Below are positions 44,083 to 52,849 of a stretch of 64,000 bases of DNA, piece after piece (positions within the stretch are counted from its first letter, which is position 1; the number at the start of each line of letters is the position of its first letter). A program made the translations under genes and the position numbers. This DNA comes from Deltaproteobacteria bacterium (GTDB lineage Bacteria; Myxococcota_A; UBA9160; UBA6930), in assembly GCA_029261815.1 (NCBI GenBank), contig JAJDAQ010000027.1, forward strand, positions 1 through 64,000. The letters are read 5' to 3'. A model generated the notes under the pieces. The model had not been told where the DNA came from, ran no database searches, and was given only the letters and a program-made list of their open reading frames with translations.

Positions 44083-46659
44083 CTACTCGATCCGGAATCT
44101 GCGCACGTCGTCGCGAAGCGCTTCGGCATGCCGTTGCATTGAGGCAGCAGCCTCTCGAAGCTGCTCGGCCGAATCATCGTTCGACCGCGTGCGTTGATGG
44201 ACCGTCTCCAGGAACGAAACCGCCGCTCGGCAGGCTTCTCCCTGGTCTTGCAATGCGCGGTGGATGTCTTCCACCGCTTCGCGGACGCTCTCCATCGAGT
44301 CTCGGATGCGTCCCGCACCACTCGACTGCTCTTCGGTGGTGCGTTGGGTCTGCTGAGCGACGTCGCGCATGACGACGGCACCGCGCATCACGATTTCATT
44401 GCCGTTCTGTTGGTCGCTTCCAGCACTACGGATTTCCTCGACCCGGCTGCTCACGCGATCCATCAGCTTTTCGACGTGACCGGCCGCGCGCGCCTGCTCC
44501 TGCACGGCACCGACGATCTCCTGGATGCGTCCTCCGCTGTCACGCGCTGCCGAAGTGATCTCTTCGAGGGCGACCCCAGCCTGAGCCGAGAGGTCGACGC
44601 CGTCCTGCACCCGCTCGGTCCCGCGCTCGATGGCATCGGCGGCTGCCGCACTTTCGCGTTGCACCGAAGAAATCAGCGAGCCGATCTCCTTCGTGCTCGA
44701 CAGCACTCGATCGGCCAGATCCTTGATTTCGTCCGCAACCACCGAGAAGGCCCGACCCTGCTCGCCGGACTGCGCCGCAATGATCGCCGCGTTCAGCGCG
44801 AGCAGATTCGTTTCGTCGGCGACATCGTCGATCACGTCGACGATGGCCCCGATCTCGTTCATTCGGCCCGCTAGGTTCCGGATGACACCGTCGGCGGATT
44901 CGGTCGCGTCGCGAATATCATCCATCCCCTTGATGGTCTTCTCGACCTGCTCCCGACCGCTCTCCGCCAGCTCGACCACGGCGGTCGACAGCCGCGCGGT
45001 CTCGGTTGCGTGACCTTCGACTTCGTTCATCGAGCGGCTCATCTCGGACATCGACGAACTGGTCTCCAGAACCGCTTCCGACAGGCCTTCGCTGCTCTGG
45101 CCAACGTCGTTCACGCTCCGCACCATCTGCTCGATGGAAGATGTGACTTCTTCGATCTGAGAGTTCAGTGCTTGTGCGGTCGAGTGCAGCTCTTCGCCGG
45201 CGGCGCCGAGTTCGAGAACCGAAGAACTCGCCTCTTCGACGTTGCCCGACAACGCATGAGAGGCTTCGGTGATCGACGATGCGCGTCGGTCCACCTCGGC
45301 CACGTGGGTGCTGGCCTGCTCGATCGCCTGCACCTGCTCCTGGGAGTTGACTGCGACTCCCCCGCCGATCTCAGCGAGCGCCATTGCAGCCTGCTCCACC
45401 TTGGCGGCCGTTGCCGAGACGCCGGACACGGTGTCGCGCAGCGAATCCTTCATGTGCTGGAAGGTCCTCGCGAGCTCGCCGAGTTCGTCTTCGGACTCGA
45501 TCATTCCTTCGGAATTGCTCGTGAAGTTTCCAGCCGCGATGGCCTCGGCTTCGTCCCGAATCCGCTCACTGGCTCCCGTGACATCGCGGACCAGCAGGCG
45601 TGCCGTTGCGAGGCCAAAGCCAAGCGCCGCGATGAATACGAACAAGAAGGTGAACCAAATCCCCCCAATGGCGGCGCCAAAGGAGGCCACGGCCGTAACA
45701 GCGACCAGGATCCGGCCGGAGCCGTCGTGCAGCTGCCGCCACGCAAAGCTGTGAGCCGAGTCGAACGCGTTGCTGTTCCCGCTCTCGGGTGAGGCCAGGA
45801 TCTGTTGGATCTCCCGGGCACCTAGCTCGCTCTTGCCCCGCAGCGCGGCGCCGGTTCCGGCGTCGAGCAGCAACAACTCCTCGGCGGCCGCGAAACCGCG
45901 TGCGGTTTCCTCCAGGACATCGAGCGAGTGGTCGCCCGCGCTGGCGATCTGTTCGTCCGCATACGCCAGGTACGCGGCCTTGACCTGCGTGTCCTGGAAC
46001 TCGACGGGACGCGAGGCCAGCGAGTAGGCGAGCAGGCACATGAATGCGACGGTCGCGGCCGAAACGGCTGCCACCGGAAACCGGAGCTTGTGGCGAAGCG
46101 AAACATGGAGGCCGTGCGTCGCGCGCTCCTCGATCGAGAGTTGGCTTCCCCAATGCCGGAGCACCGGCGTGACGAGCGAACGGATCTCGAAGTAGACGAA
46201 CGGTCCCGCCGCCAATCCACCGCTCAGCGACGCGACGCAGATCGACACCACGGCGAACCAGGACAGGGATCCAAGCTGATAGGCCATCAGCGGCGGAATG
46301 ATCGCGCCGGCAAAGACCCAGTTGAAGAAGAGCCAGATCATCTCGCGAAGAGGAAGACGACTCGCAGCGGCATAACCCGCAATCCGGTCCTCGTGGGTCA
46401 GTTCGCCTGCGTGTTCGAGGTCGATCCCCTCCTTGATCTTGCGATCCGATCGGCGCGAGGCGAACTGGCTCATCGGAGTCAGCAGCACGGCCGCGATCCC
46501 GATGTCGATAAGGAAGTACTTCCAGCCGTCGGCCCCGAGCGTCAGGACGGCGCCGAGGTAGAGGCTCACGAGTCCGGCGGCCACGACCCCCGGAAGCGCG
46601 GACGACCGGAGGTGTTTCGCGCGGAAGTGATTTCCGCTTTGGAACGGAATCTCGCTCAT
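44083..46659 (-). CDS. Methyl-accepting chemotaxis protein with polytopic N-terminus
   Basis: 858 residues. About six hydrophobic segments (near 21-43, 46-66, 106-128, 131-155, 191-214, 318-358) occupy the first 360 residues, with a ~100-residue periplasmic part between the fifth and sixth. This is unlike the usual two-helix receptor. A HAMP-like segment (about 361-415, TGASERIRDEAEAIAAGNF) leads into a long coiled-coil signalling domain whose tip reads DDVADETNLLALNAAIIAAQSGEQGRAFSVVADEIKDLADR. The Ala-Ala-Ile-Ile-Ala-Ala replaces the more common AAIEAAR. The last residues (RRFRIE) lack a CheR-docking pentapeptide. It is the only receptor gene in the operon. Ligand unknown. Confidence 0.92.
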   Translation of the reverse strand: MSEIPFQSGNHFRAKHLRSSALPGVVAAGLVSLYLGAVLTLGADGWKYFLIDIGIAAVLLTPMSQFASRRSDRKIKEGIDLEHAGELTHEDRIAGYAAASRLPLREMIWLFFNWVFAGAIIPPLMAYQLGSLSWFAVVSICVASLSGGLAAGPFVYFEIRSLVTPVLRHWGSQLSIEERATHGLHVSLRHKLRFPVAAVSAATVAFMCLLAYSLASRPVEFQDTQVKAAYLAYADEQIASAGDHSLDVLEETARGFAAAEELLLLDAGTGAALRGKSELGAREIQQILASPESGNSNAFDSAHSFAWRQLHDGSGRILVAVTAVASFGAAIGGIWFTFLFVFIAALGFGLATARLLVRDVTGASERIRDEAEAIAAGNFTSNSEGMIESEDELGELARTFQHMKDSLRDTVSGVSATAAKVEQAAMALAEIGGGVAVNSQEQVQAIEQASTHVAEVDRRASSITEASHALSGNVEEASSSVLELGAAGEELHSTAQALNSQIEEVTSSIEQMVRSVNDVGQSSEGLSEAVLETSSSMSEMSRSMNEVEGHATETARLSTAVVELAESGREQVEKTIKGMDDIRDATESADGVIRNLAGRMNEIGAIVDVIDDVADETNLLALNAAIIAAQSGEQGRAFSVVADEIKDLADRVLSSTKEIGSLISSVQRESAAAADAIERGTERVQDGVDLSAQAGVALEEITSAARDSGGRIQEIVGAVQEQARAAGHVEKLMDRVSSRVEEIRSAGSDQQNGNEIVMRGAVVMRDVAQQTQRTTEEQSSGAGRIRDSMESVREAVEDIHRALQDQGEACRAAVSFLETVHQRTRSNDDSAEQLREAAASMQRHAEALRDDVRRFRIE

Positions 46660-47141
46660 GCTCCCTCCTCCCGGGCCGAGCGATAGACGCTCTCGAGCAG
46701 ATGTTCGAGGGACAGCACCATCACGGGCGCATCTCCTTCACGTCGGACGACCGCCCGGACGGCCTCGTAGCCGGCCTGGGTCGCGAGTGCCGGCGGTTCT
46801 TCGATCGCCGAAGCCTGCGCCGAGATCACGTCCACGGCGACCTCGACGCGAAGGCCGAAGACCATCTCGTCGACATCGAGAACAGCAATACGGGCATCGA
46901 TCGTGTCTTCGACGCGTTCCCCACCAAGCGCCACACCCAGATCGATGACAGGAACGATGTCCCCACGCAGGTCGATCACGCCCTCGATGAGCGCGGGCGC
47001 CTTGGGCAAGGGCGTCACCGTCTGCCAGCGGACGATCTCACGAATCTGCAAGACGTCGACGCCATAGACCTGCCCGCCCACGCCGAAGCACGCGAGCTCC
47101 ACCGTCACGTCGAACGCCGTTGTCGCGTGTGCTTCAACCAA
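46656..47141 (-). CDS. cheW: CheW-like adaptor (second copy)
   Basis: 161 residues from TTG at 47141, which overlaps the first cheW gene by 8 bp; GTG at 47108 is an alternative start. The single CheW domain reads ELACFGVGGQVYGVDVLQIREIVRW, then PALIEGVIDLRGDIVPVIDLGVALGG. It couples receptor to CheA. Two adjacent, clearly different CheW genes suggest separate roles, or mixed rings in the array. Confidence 0.87.
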   Translation of the reverse strand: MVEAHATTAFDVTVELACFGVGGQVYGVDVLQIREIVRWQTVTPLPKAPALIEGVIDLRGDIVPVIDLGVALGGERVEDTIDARIAVLDVDEMVFGLRVEVAVDVISAQASAIEEPPALATQAGYEAVRAVVRREGDAPVMVLSLEHLLESVYRSAREEGA

Positions 47142-47625
47142 GGTCGAGTACCCGTTCGAGGTTGAGAAGCCCGACGAACTCGGTGTCTCGTGCGCAGAGC
47201 GCCGTGACGAAGTCGGAGTCACCTGTCGCCGGGGGTTGGATGTCGGACTCATCGGCGCGCAGGACTTCGCGAACGGTATCCACGAGCAGGCCGGTGACTT
47301 CGCCTTCGTCGCCGTGCAACACGACAATCCGATGGGTCCTCGTCAGCTCCGAGGCCTGGACCCCGAGACGCAGACGCAGGTCGAGCACCTGGACCACCTC
47401 GCCGCGCAGCGAAATGACGCCCAGGATCTCGGGCGGTACGCGGGGCACGTCGGTGATCGTCTTGAGCCGAACGATCTCTCGAATCCGCTCAACGGGAATG
47501 GCGTACGGGTCTCCATCGACAGTGAAACAGAGGAACTCACGAGCGAGGTCGGTCTGCTCAACGGTGCCGCTCGATGCGGCCGCGCGTGCCAATGCGTCCC
47601 AGGACTCCGGGAGTGCCTCAGTCAC
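47134..47625 (-). CDS. cheW: CheW-like adaptor (first copy)
   Basis: 163 residues from GTG at 47625 behind GGGAG, overlapping the cheA stop by 8 bp. After a ~28-residue lead the CheW domain reads FLCFTVDGDPYAIPVERIREIVRLK, PEILGVISLRGEVVQVLDLRLRLG and VLHGDEGEVTGLLVDTVREVL. It links CheA to the receptor. Confidence 0.9.
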   Translation of the reverse strand: MTEALPESWDALARAAASSGTVEQTDLAREFLCFTVDGDPYAIPVERIREIVRLKTITDVPRVPPEILGVISLRGEVVQVLDLRLRLGVQASELTRTHRIVVLHGDEGEVTGLLVDTVREVLRADESDIQPPATGDSDFVTALCARDTEFVGLLNLERVLDLG

Positions 47626-49711
47626 GGAACTCTCCCTTCCTGACGACATCTTCGACGAGGGCCGAGACATCGAGGACCAGCACTGCGCCGCCGTCGCCCA
47701 TCTCGGTCGCGCCGGCGATTCCGCGCACGGCGGCCACGGGACCCTGGATCGCCTTGATGACCGTATCCTGCTGACCGTTGAGGGCGTCGACGATGAGGCC
47801 CAGGCGGGCGTCACCAACAGCCAACACCACCACGTATCCCTTTCCGTCGGTCGGCCCGCCGAGTTGGAACTCTTCGCTGAGCCGTCGCAAAGGGAGCGCC
47901 TCGCCACGGAGGTTCAACATCTCCCGACCTTCGGTCCGTTGCAGGTGTTCCGGCTCGAGCAGCAGCGTTTCGCGGATCGAATTCAGCGGAATCGCAAAGC
48001 GATGCGAGCCTACGCCGACGAGCAGGGCCTGGATGATGGCGAGCGTGATCGGCAGGACGATCGTGATCGTGCTTCCGACGCCTGGCTCCGACGCGACATC
48101 CACCATGCCACCGAGCGCACCAATGTTGGCGCGAACCACATCCATTCCCACCCCACGGCCAGAGGTCTCCGTGACCTCGTCGCAGGTCGACAGGCCCGGG
48201 TGGAAAATCAGGTCGAGCGTTTCCTTGCGCGTCAGCTCGGTACTGTCGGTGACAAGACCGGCCGCGATCGCTCTCTCCCGGACCTTCTCCACGTCGATTC
48301 CTCGACCATCATCAGTGACCGAGATCAGCACGTCGTTTCCGCGCTGACTCGCGACGATCTGGATGCAGCCTTCAGCGGACTTGCCCGCCGCTTCGCGTTC
48401 GTCAGCAGGTTCAATCGCGTGATCGAAGGCATTACGAACCACATGCATCAACGGATCCACGAGTTCCTCGACGATCAGCTTGTCGAGTTCGGTGTCGGCT
48501 CCGCGGACATCGAGTCGCACTTCCTTCTGCTGGTCGAGTCGTAGGCGTCGAACCACCCTCGTCAACTTGTCGAAGACCTGCCGGAGGGGAACCATGCGAA
48601 CGTCCAGGACGCTGCTCTGCAGTTCCTGGAGCTTCCGCTCAAGGGTCTTCTGCACCTTCACCAGCTCCTGGCCGACACGGCTGGTGGCCGGGTCCTGCGC
48701 CAGGCGCGTCGCGATCTGGTTCAGCGCTCCGCGTTGAACCGCAAGTTCCCCGACGAGATTCATCAACTCATCGAGCTTTCGGATATCAACACGAACGGTG
48801 TCGCTGATCGATTTCAGGGTCTCGTCGGCAGCCGCCGGAGTGGCGACTCCGCCGGTCTCCGCGGCCGTCTCCTGGGTGCCGACCTCGTCCGCAGAGGGGC
48901 CCGTACTGGCACTGGGCACTGGCGAGTCGACGTGATCGTCGGGCAGCCGAGCCACGGTCATGGCGTCGTCGCCGAGTTCCAGTCGCTGGAGCACGGCGGC
49001 GGGCCCCAGCTCGGTGGCCGTCAGCAGGGAGAAGCGAATCTCGGACGCGAGAGCGCCCGAAGGCGAAGGAAGTGTCGACAGCACCTCGCCGACCTCGCGG
49101 ATCGCGGACTGGACCTCCTGGAGGCCCTCCTCGAATGCCGCAATCTCGAACGTGGCATCGACAAGATAGATCCCGCGCCCCTGCTCGATGTTGGCGCGAA
49201 GTCGATGCTCTTCGTACTCGGTCAACGCGCGAAGCATCGACTCGGGCAGATCGACCGCGAAGCCCTGCGCCTCGACTTCGGTCGGCGCTTCGTTCCACTG
49301 CTCGATCCGACCGATGATGTCGGCGATCGACTCGACCAGCGCCGCAGACGCGTCGTCGTCGCCGACCTTCTCCAGAGCGGCGATCGAAACCGTCACGGAT
49401 TCGTCGAACAGCGCGAGGCCTTCGGGATCCAGTGTTGCGCGGCCCATCCGGAGACGATCGAGAATGTCCTCCAGGTGGTGCGCGAGTTCGCTCATCGCCT
49501 CCTGGCCGAACATCCCACTGAGGCCCTTGAGCGAGTGCGCGGACCGGAAGAGGCTGTTGACGGTTTCCGGATCGGCCACCTGCCCGTTGCCCATGGCTTC
49601 AGCAAGCGCACCAAAATCGTTCCGCATGCGCTCGAGGATCTCCTCCGCTTCGGAAACGAATTCGGCCTGGGCCTTGTCGGCCGCAGTCCTACGCTTTCGC
49701 CGGGCCGCCAC
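47618..49711 (-). CDS. cheA: Chemotaxis histidine kinase CheA
   Basis: 697 residues from a GTG. The HPt domain carries the phosphorylated His59 in FRSAHSLKG. Residues about 150-260 (GIYLVDATFEIAAFEEGL to RLELGDDAMTVARL) look like a CheY-binding P2 domain. Dimerisation (DTVRVDIRKLDELMNLVGELA) follows, then the ATPase with N-box VVRNAFDHAIEP, DDGRGID and the G2 region SGRGVGMDVV. The C-terminal CheW-like domain ends NGQQDTVIKAIQGP to DVSALVEDV. There is no fused receiver, so both single-domain regulators of the operon are candidate acceptors. Confidence 0.95.
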   Translation of the reverse strand: MAARRKRRTAADKAQAEFVSEAEEILERMRNDFGALAEAMGNGQVADPETVNSLFRSAHSLKGLSGMFGQEAMSELAHHLEDILDRLRMGRATLDPEGLALFDESVTVSIAALEKVGDDDASAALVESIADIIGRIEQWNEAPTEVEAQGFAVDLPESMLRALTEYEEHRLRANIEQGRGIYLVDATFEIAAFEEGLQEVQSAIREVGEVLSTLPSPSGALASEIRFSLLTATELGPAAVLQRLELGDDAMTVARLPDDHVDSPVPSASTGPSADEVGTQETAAETGGVATPAAADETLKSISDTVRVDIRKLDELMNLVGELAVQRGALNQIATRLAQDPATSRVGQELVKVQKTLERKLQELQSSVLDVRMVPLRQVFDKLTRVVRRLRLDQQKEVRLDVRGADTELDKLIVEELVDPLMHVVRNAFDHAIEPADEREAAGKSAEGCIQIVASQRGNDVLISVTDDGRGIDVEKVRERAIAAGLVTDSTELTRKETLDLIFHPGLSTCDEVTETSGRGVGMDVVRANIGALGGMVDVASEPGVGSTITIVLPITLAIIQALLVGVGSHRFAIPLNSIRETLLLEPEHLQRTEGREMLNLRGEALPLRRLSEEFQLGGPTDGKGYVVVLAVGDARLGLIVDALNGQQDTVIKAIQGPVAAVRGIAGATEMGDGGAVLVLDVSALVEDVVRKGEFRD

Positions 49712-49717
49712 TGCGCG

Positions 49718-50113
49718 TCAGCCTTCGCGACCGGCCGAGCTTTCCCGGCTGAGAAGATCGATGACGAGCGCCCTGAGATCGTCGGGATCGAACGGCTTGA
49801 CCAGGTACGCGTCAGCGCCCAGCTCGAGACCCTTGTCCCGGTCGCGCTCGGAACCTTCCGTCGACACGATGACCAGGGGGATGCTCGCATAACGTTCATC
49901 GCGTTTAACGAACGAGACCAGTTCGAGCCCGTTGATGTCAGGCATGTTGATGTCGGTGAGAATGAGGGCGTACTCGTTGCGCGGGAGCAAGCGCAGGGCC
50001 TCGAAACCGTTCTCGGCTTCATCGACCTTGACGGGCTCCGAGAGCTCCTCGAGTGTCGAAGCGATCAACGACCGCATCGTTCCCGAATCCTCGACGATCA
50101 GGATGCGCTTCAC
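49718..50113 (-). CDS. cheY: Response regulator CheY
   Basis: 131 residues from GTG with a very strong GGGGAGGAAG ribosome site. It is a full receiver: ILIVEDSGTMRSL, phosphoacceptor Asp54 in LTDINMPDING, the switch in VSTEGSERDRD and the Lys in YLVKPFD. There is no effector domain. First of the core che genes (cheY-cheA-cheW-cheW-mcp). The target is unknown, since no flagellar switch gene is in the window. Confidence 0.9.
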   Translation of the reverse strand: MKRILIVEDSGTMRSLIASTLEELSEPVKVDEAENGFEALRLLPRNEYALILTDINMPDINGLELVSFVKRDERYASIPLVIVSTEGSERDRDKGLELGADAYLVKPFDPDDLRALVIDLLSRESSAGREG

Positions 50114-50125
50114 GTGCTTCCTCCC

Positions 50126-50142
50126 CGCGCATGACGTGCGCG
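50126..50142 (-). promoter_or_regulatory. Hairpin directly upstream of the cheY ribosome site
   Basis: A six-base-pair stem CGCGCA/TGCGCG with a five-base loop ends one base before the GGGAGGAAG of cheY. A second stem, CGGCCT/AGGCCG, lies at 50161-50176. Such a stem could keep the ribosome site exposed, or mark the 5' end of a processed transcript. The 136-bp gap (50114-50249) has no other clear signal. Confidence 0.35.
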
Positions 50143-50249
50143 GTTCTGCCTACCAGGTTTCGGCCTGCGGAGGCCGATTCTTGAGCTATGGCGGCGAGTT
50201 CGCGGCGCTTTGGCCGGTCGTTGAACAACGTCCAGCCCGGTACGCCCGC

Positions 50250-52067
50250 TCAGGCCTCGGCGGCGGCCAGCTCTCGCTCCAACAACGCCCGCTCGAGAGC
50301 GATTCCGGCGGAGTCCAACAGCACTTCGAGGGCCGCGGTGTCCCCGATCGGGGTGTTCCCGGGCAGATTGTCGCCGTAGAGGAGTGCGACCACGCGATCC
50401 GCGGTCTGGATGGGCGCGACGTAGGCGTCGGGCGGAATCTCGTTACCGAGCAGGATGGCCAGCTGGGAGTCGCCCTCCCCCGTCAGGGGGCCGCGCGACG
50501 GTGCGCGCTGTTCGAGGACCGCGCGGAACCGCGCACAGTCGTTGACGTCGAGGTGGATTTCACGAAGCGCTGCCTCGTCGGGTCCGCCGGCGCGCGCCAG
50601 ACCGATCTGGGCGATTCCAGTCGCAGCATCTTCTCGCACCATGAAGAGCGCCACACGATCGAAGCTCTGCGACGCGAATTCCAGCACCTGGGGCAGCACC
50701 TCTCCCGAAGCGCCCCCGTCGCGGAGCCGGGCGCTGGTCTCTCGGAGCCGCTCGAGCGGCGGTACCCCCACTGGGGCGGAAGCCGGCCGCTCGTCTACAC
50801 GAACTGCGGCGATCAGGTCCTGCTGAAGCGCCAGACCCATCTGCACGTGATCCTGGACGCGCCGTGGGTCGGCGAGACTGCTGGCCGTTGGCTTTCGAAC
50901 CACGACATCGGGGGCCGCATCCGTCGGTGCCTTCACCGCCTCGTTCGGTTCGGCAAGAACGGCGACTGACATCTGACTTGCCTGACGGCGGAGTCGTCGG
51001 AACAACTCGAACGGCCCCTCGGCACCCGATACAGGGTCCGGCGGCACGTTGCCCGACAGCACCACCATCGGCACCCGCGCACGCGCGAGGTACTGGCGAA
51101 CCCGGGCGATCGCGAGATCGGTGCGCTGGAAGACGTGGACCTGCGGGAACGCATCACCCAGCGATGCCTTGACCCACTCGAGCACTGCCAACTCGGTATC
51201 TACGACGATGACTGGGGGTCGCGGGGCCGGCGCAACCGCAGCGGCCGGCACAGGTGCCTCAGCAGGCGTGGCAGCCGCCTCGGACACCGCCGCTGACGTC
51301 GTGGGTGTTTCGGCGAATGCGGGCTCGGAGATCGCGACAGTTTCGGCTTCGACATCCGCGATGGGCTCGGCGTCGGCAACGGGCTCTCCCACTGTGATCG
51401 CGTCGGCCACCGGAAAGGCATCGTCCGGACCGAGGAGATCACTCTCGTTGACGGCGACCGACTCGGCGAACTCATCTGCGGGGGCTTCATTGGCGAGCAC
51501 CGACTCGGCGACCACATGGGCGCCATCCATGCCGCCATCTCCGTCCGTCCCGAAGGCGAGTTCTTCGCTTCCTCCACCGAAGGCGGCTTCATCCGCCATG
51601 CGCGTGCCTTCGAGTGCGATGAACTGGGGATTCACACCAGGGGTTGCAAAGAAGCCCTCGCCGTCGCCCTGGATCTCTTTGACTTCGAAGCTGAAGTCGC
51701 CGGTCGGCCAGCGGAACATCTCGAAAACGGCGGCCTCGATATGGTCGCGCCGCAGTTGGTCGATCGCGTCTGCGGTCGAGAGCGAACGTTCGACAAGCAC
51801 GGTCTCAAGGTCACAGCCACGACTTCGCGCATCCTGGGCCGCGGTGCCCAGCGCGTCACGCGGTACTGCCTCGTGCTCTGCGAGCAACTCCTCGAGCGAG
51901 GTCGGCCCACCCTTCATCTCCGCGGCGCGAATCAAGCCCGCATGAAACAACACCTGGGCTTCGCCGTGTTCCGATCGGACGACGAGGGCGCCCGACTTCC
52001 CCGACAGATGCACGATCTGCAGGATGTCGCCAAGGCCCAGGTCTTCCAGGCTTCCAACGAGGCTCAT
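50250..52067 (-). CDS. PATAN (DUF4388) plus pseudo-receiver plus GAF-like protein
   Basis: 605 residues from ATG at 52067. The PATAN domain spans about 1-150 (SLVGSLEDLGLGDILQIVHLSGKSGALVV, ending with FEMFRWPTGDFSFEV). An acidic and Ala/Pro-rich linker (about 165-290) follows. Next is a receiver-like domain (about 292-415, PPVIVVDTELAVLEWVKASL) in which the phosphoacceptor position (VVLSGNVPP) is not Asp, although a late Lys-Pro (VVRKPT) is kept. A GAF-like domain ends it (about 440-600, FASQSFDRVALFMV). No membrane segment. Upstream neighbour of cheY in the same direction; probably an accessory or output protein of the array. Function unknown. Confidence 0.75.
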   Translation of the reverse strand: MSLVGSLEDLGLGDILQIVHLSGKSGALVVRSEHGEAQVLFHAGLIRAAEMKGGPTSLEELLAEHEAVPRDALGTAAQDARSRGCDLETVLVERSLSTADAIDQLRRDHIEAAVFEMFRWPTGDFSFEVKEIQGDGEGFFATPGVNPQFIALEGTRMADEAAFGGGSEELAFGTDGDGGMDGAHVVAESVLANEAPADEFAESVAVNESDLLGPDDAFPVADAITVGEPVADAEPIADVEAETVAISEPAFAETPTTSAAVSEAAATPAEAPVPAAAVAPAPRPPVIVVDTELAVLEWVKASLGDAFPQVHVFQRTDLAIARVRQYLARARVPMVVLSGNVPPDPVSGAEGPFELFRRLRRQASQMSVAVLAEPNEAVKAPTDAAPDVVVRKPTASSLADPRRVQDHVQMGLALQQDLIAAVRVDERPASAPVGVPPLERLRETSARLRDGGASGEVLPQVLEFASQSFDRVALFMVREDAATGIAQIGLARAGGPDEAALREIHLDVNDCARFRAVLEQRAPSRGPLTGEGDSQLAILLGNEIPPDAYVAPIQTADRVVALLYGDNLPGNTPIGDTAALEVLLDSAGIALERALLERELAAAEA

Positions 52068-52208
52068 GAATCCACGGTTCTGCGCACGGCGGTCGGGTTC
52101 TCCGGCGGTCTCCGCTACGGCCTCCGCCGGCACTTCGCCGGACGGCACCCAGGCAGGACCCCCCGGAGGTTGCATCGGCTGCCGACGCGCGGACTTGAAC
52201 CCGGTCGT

Positions 52209-52230
52209 GCCGTCTCTCAGTCGAGGCGGC
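52209..52230 (-). terminator. Hairpin after the nusB-linked gene, before the chemosensory block
   Basis: An eight-base-pair stem with one G-U pair (GCCGCCTC with GAGACGGC on the minus strand) and a six-base loop begins 20 bp downstream of the M17-N-like stop. No T-run follows. The 182-bp gap (52068-52249) also has a near-perfect 17-bp dyad at 52172-52188. The position suits the end of the fab-glyA-rib-nusB unit. Confidence 0.4.
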
Positions 52231-52249
52231 ATGGGGTCAAGCCCTGGGA

Positions 52250-52849
52250 CTACCGAGGTGCAGCCGCGACGGCTCCGGGGCGTGCCCCCGTGGGCCCAGG
52301 CGGGGCCGGCAGGCTTCCGGGTGCGATCTCGATCCCGGGCAAGGCCGCTTTGGCCACATTCGCCAGGCCGTCCCGGGCATCTCGGGCGGCATCCGCCGAA
52401 ACCGCCATGCGGACATCAAGAGCCGCGCCCGCGCGCTCGAGCCCATCTCCCCACACCCGCACGATCTGCTCTGCGGCTCGACCGGGGCTGCGGCCCTCGG
52501 GCAAGGCCAGGGCGACTCGGGGCGCTGCGAGCGCGAGCACCCTCGAAAGCCAGAGCGATGCCGCCTCCCCGACGGCGTCCGACAGGGCACCCGGGGCATC
52601 GCCCATGCTCACGGCCAGGATCCAGGGCGCGCGCAGCCGACCGCCGCTCGGGGCCAACGCCGCCGAACCGGGCTTCTCCCAGCCGGCCTCGCGAAGCTGA
52701 CGGCGGAGCAGCCCACAGAGTCGCCAGTCGACCCACGCGAACGGGCCCCGTTCGAACGGCTGCTCGCCGCCAAACGGGATCACCAAGAGATCCGCGCCCA
52801 CGCGGTAGAGCGGACGCGTATCGAGTTCAATCCGAAGTCGCGGGCTCAT
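52250..52849 (-). CDS. Orphan domain resembling the leucyl aminopeptidase (M17) N-terminal domain
   Basis: 199 residues from ATG at 52849, overlapping nusB as ATGA; the longer open frame is a nusB shadow. The pattern GADLLVIPFGGEQPFERGPFAWVDWRLCGLL recalls the macro-like N-terminal domain of M17 peptidases, but the catalytic C-terminal domain with its metal-binding residues is entirely absent. The C-terminus is Pro/Ala-rich. Seen only as a domain resemblance; function unknown. A role in binding nucleotides or partners would be speculation. Confidence 0.55.
   Translation of the reverse strand: MSPRLRIELDTRPLYRVGADLLVIPFGGEQPFERGPFAWVDWRLCGLLRRQLREAGWEKPGSAALAPSGGRLRAPWILAVSMGDAPGALSDAVGEAASLWLSRVLALAAPRVALALPEGRSPGRAAEQIVRVWGDGLERAGAALDVRMAVSADAARDARDGLANVAKAALPGIEIAPGSLPAPPGPTGARPGAVAAAPR

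Noticed and set aside
50177-50230. Sigma-28-like promoter upstream of cheY
   Set aside because: AAAGCG and GCCGCCATA only partly match the consensus and the spacer is short; too weak to call.
52185-52206. tRNA-like segment (reverse complement reads GGTTCAAGTCC)
   Set aside because: The T-arm would have only three pairs, and no acceptor, D-arm or anticodon arm can be drawn around it.
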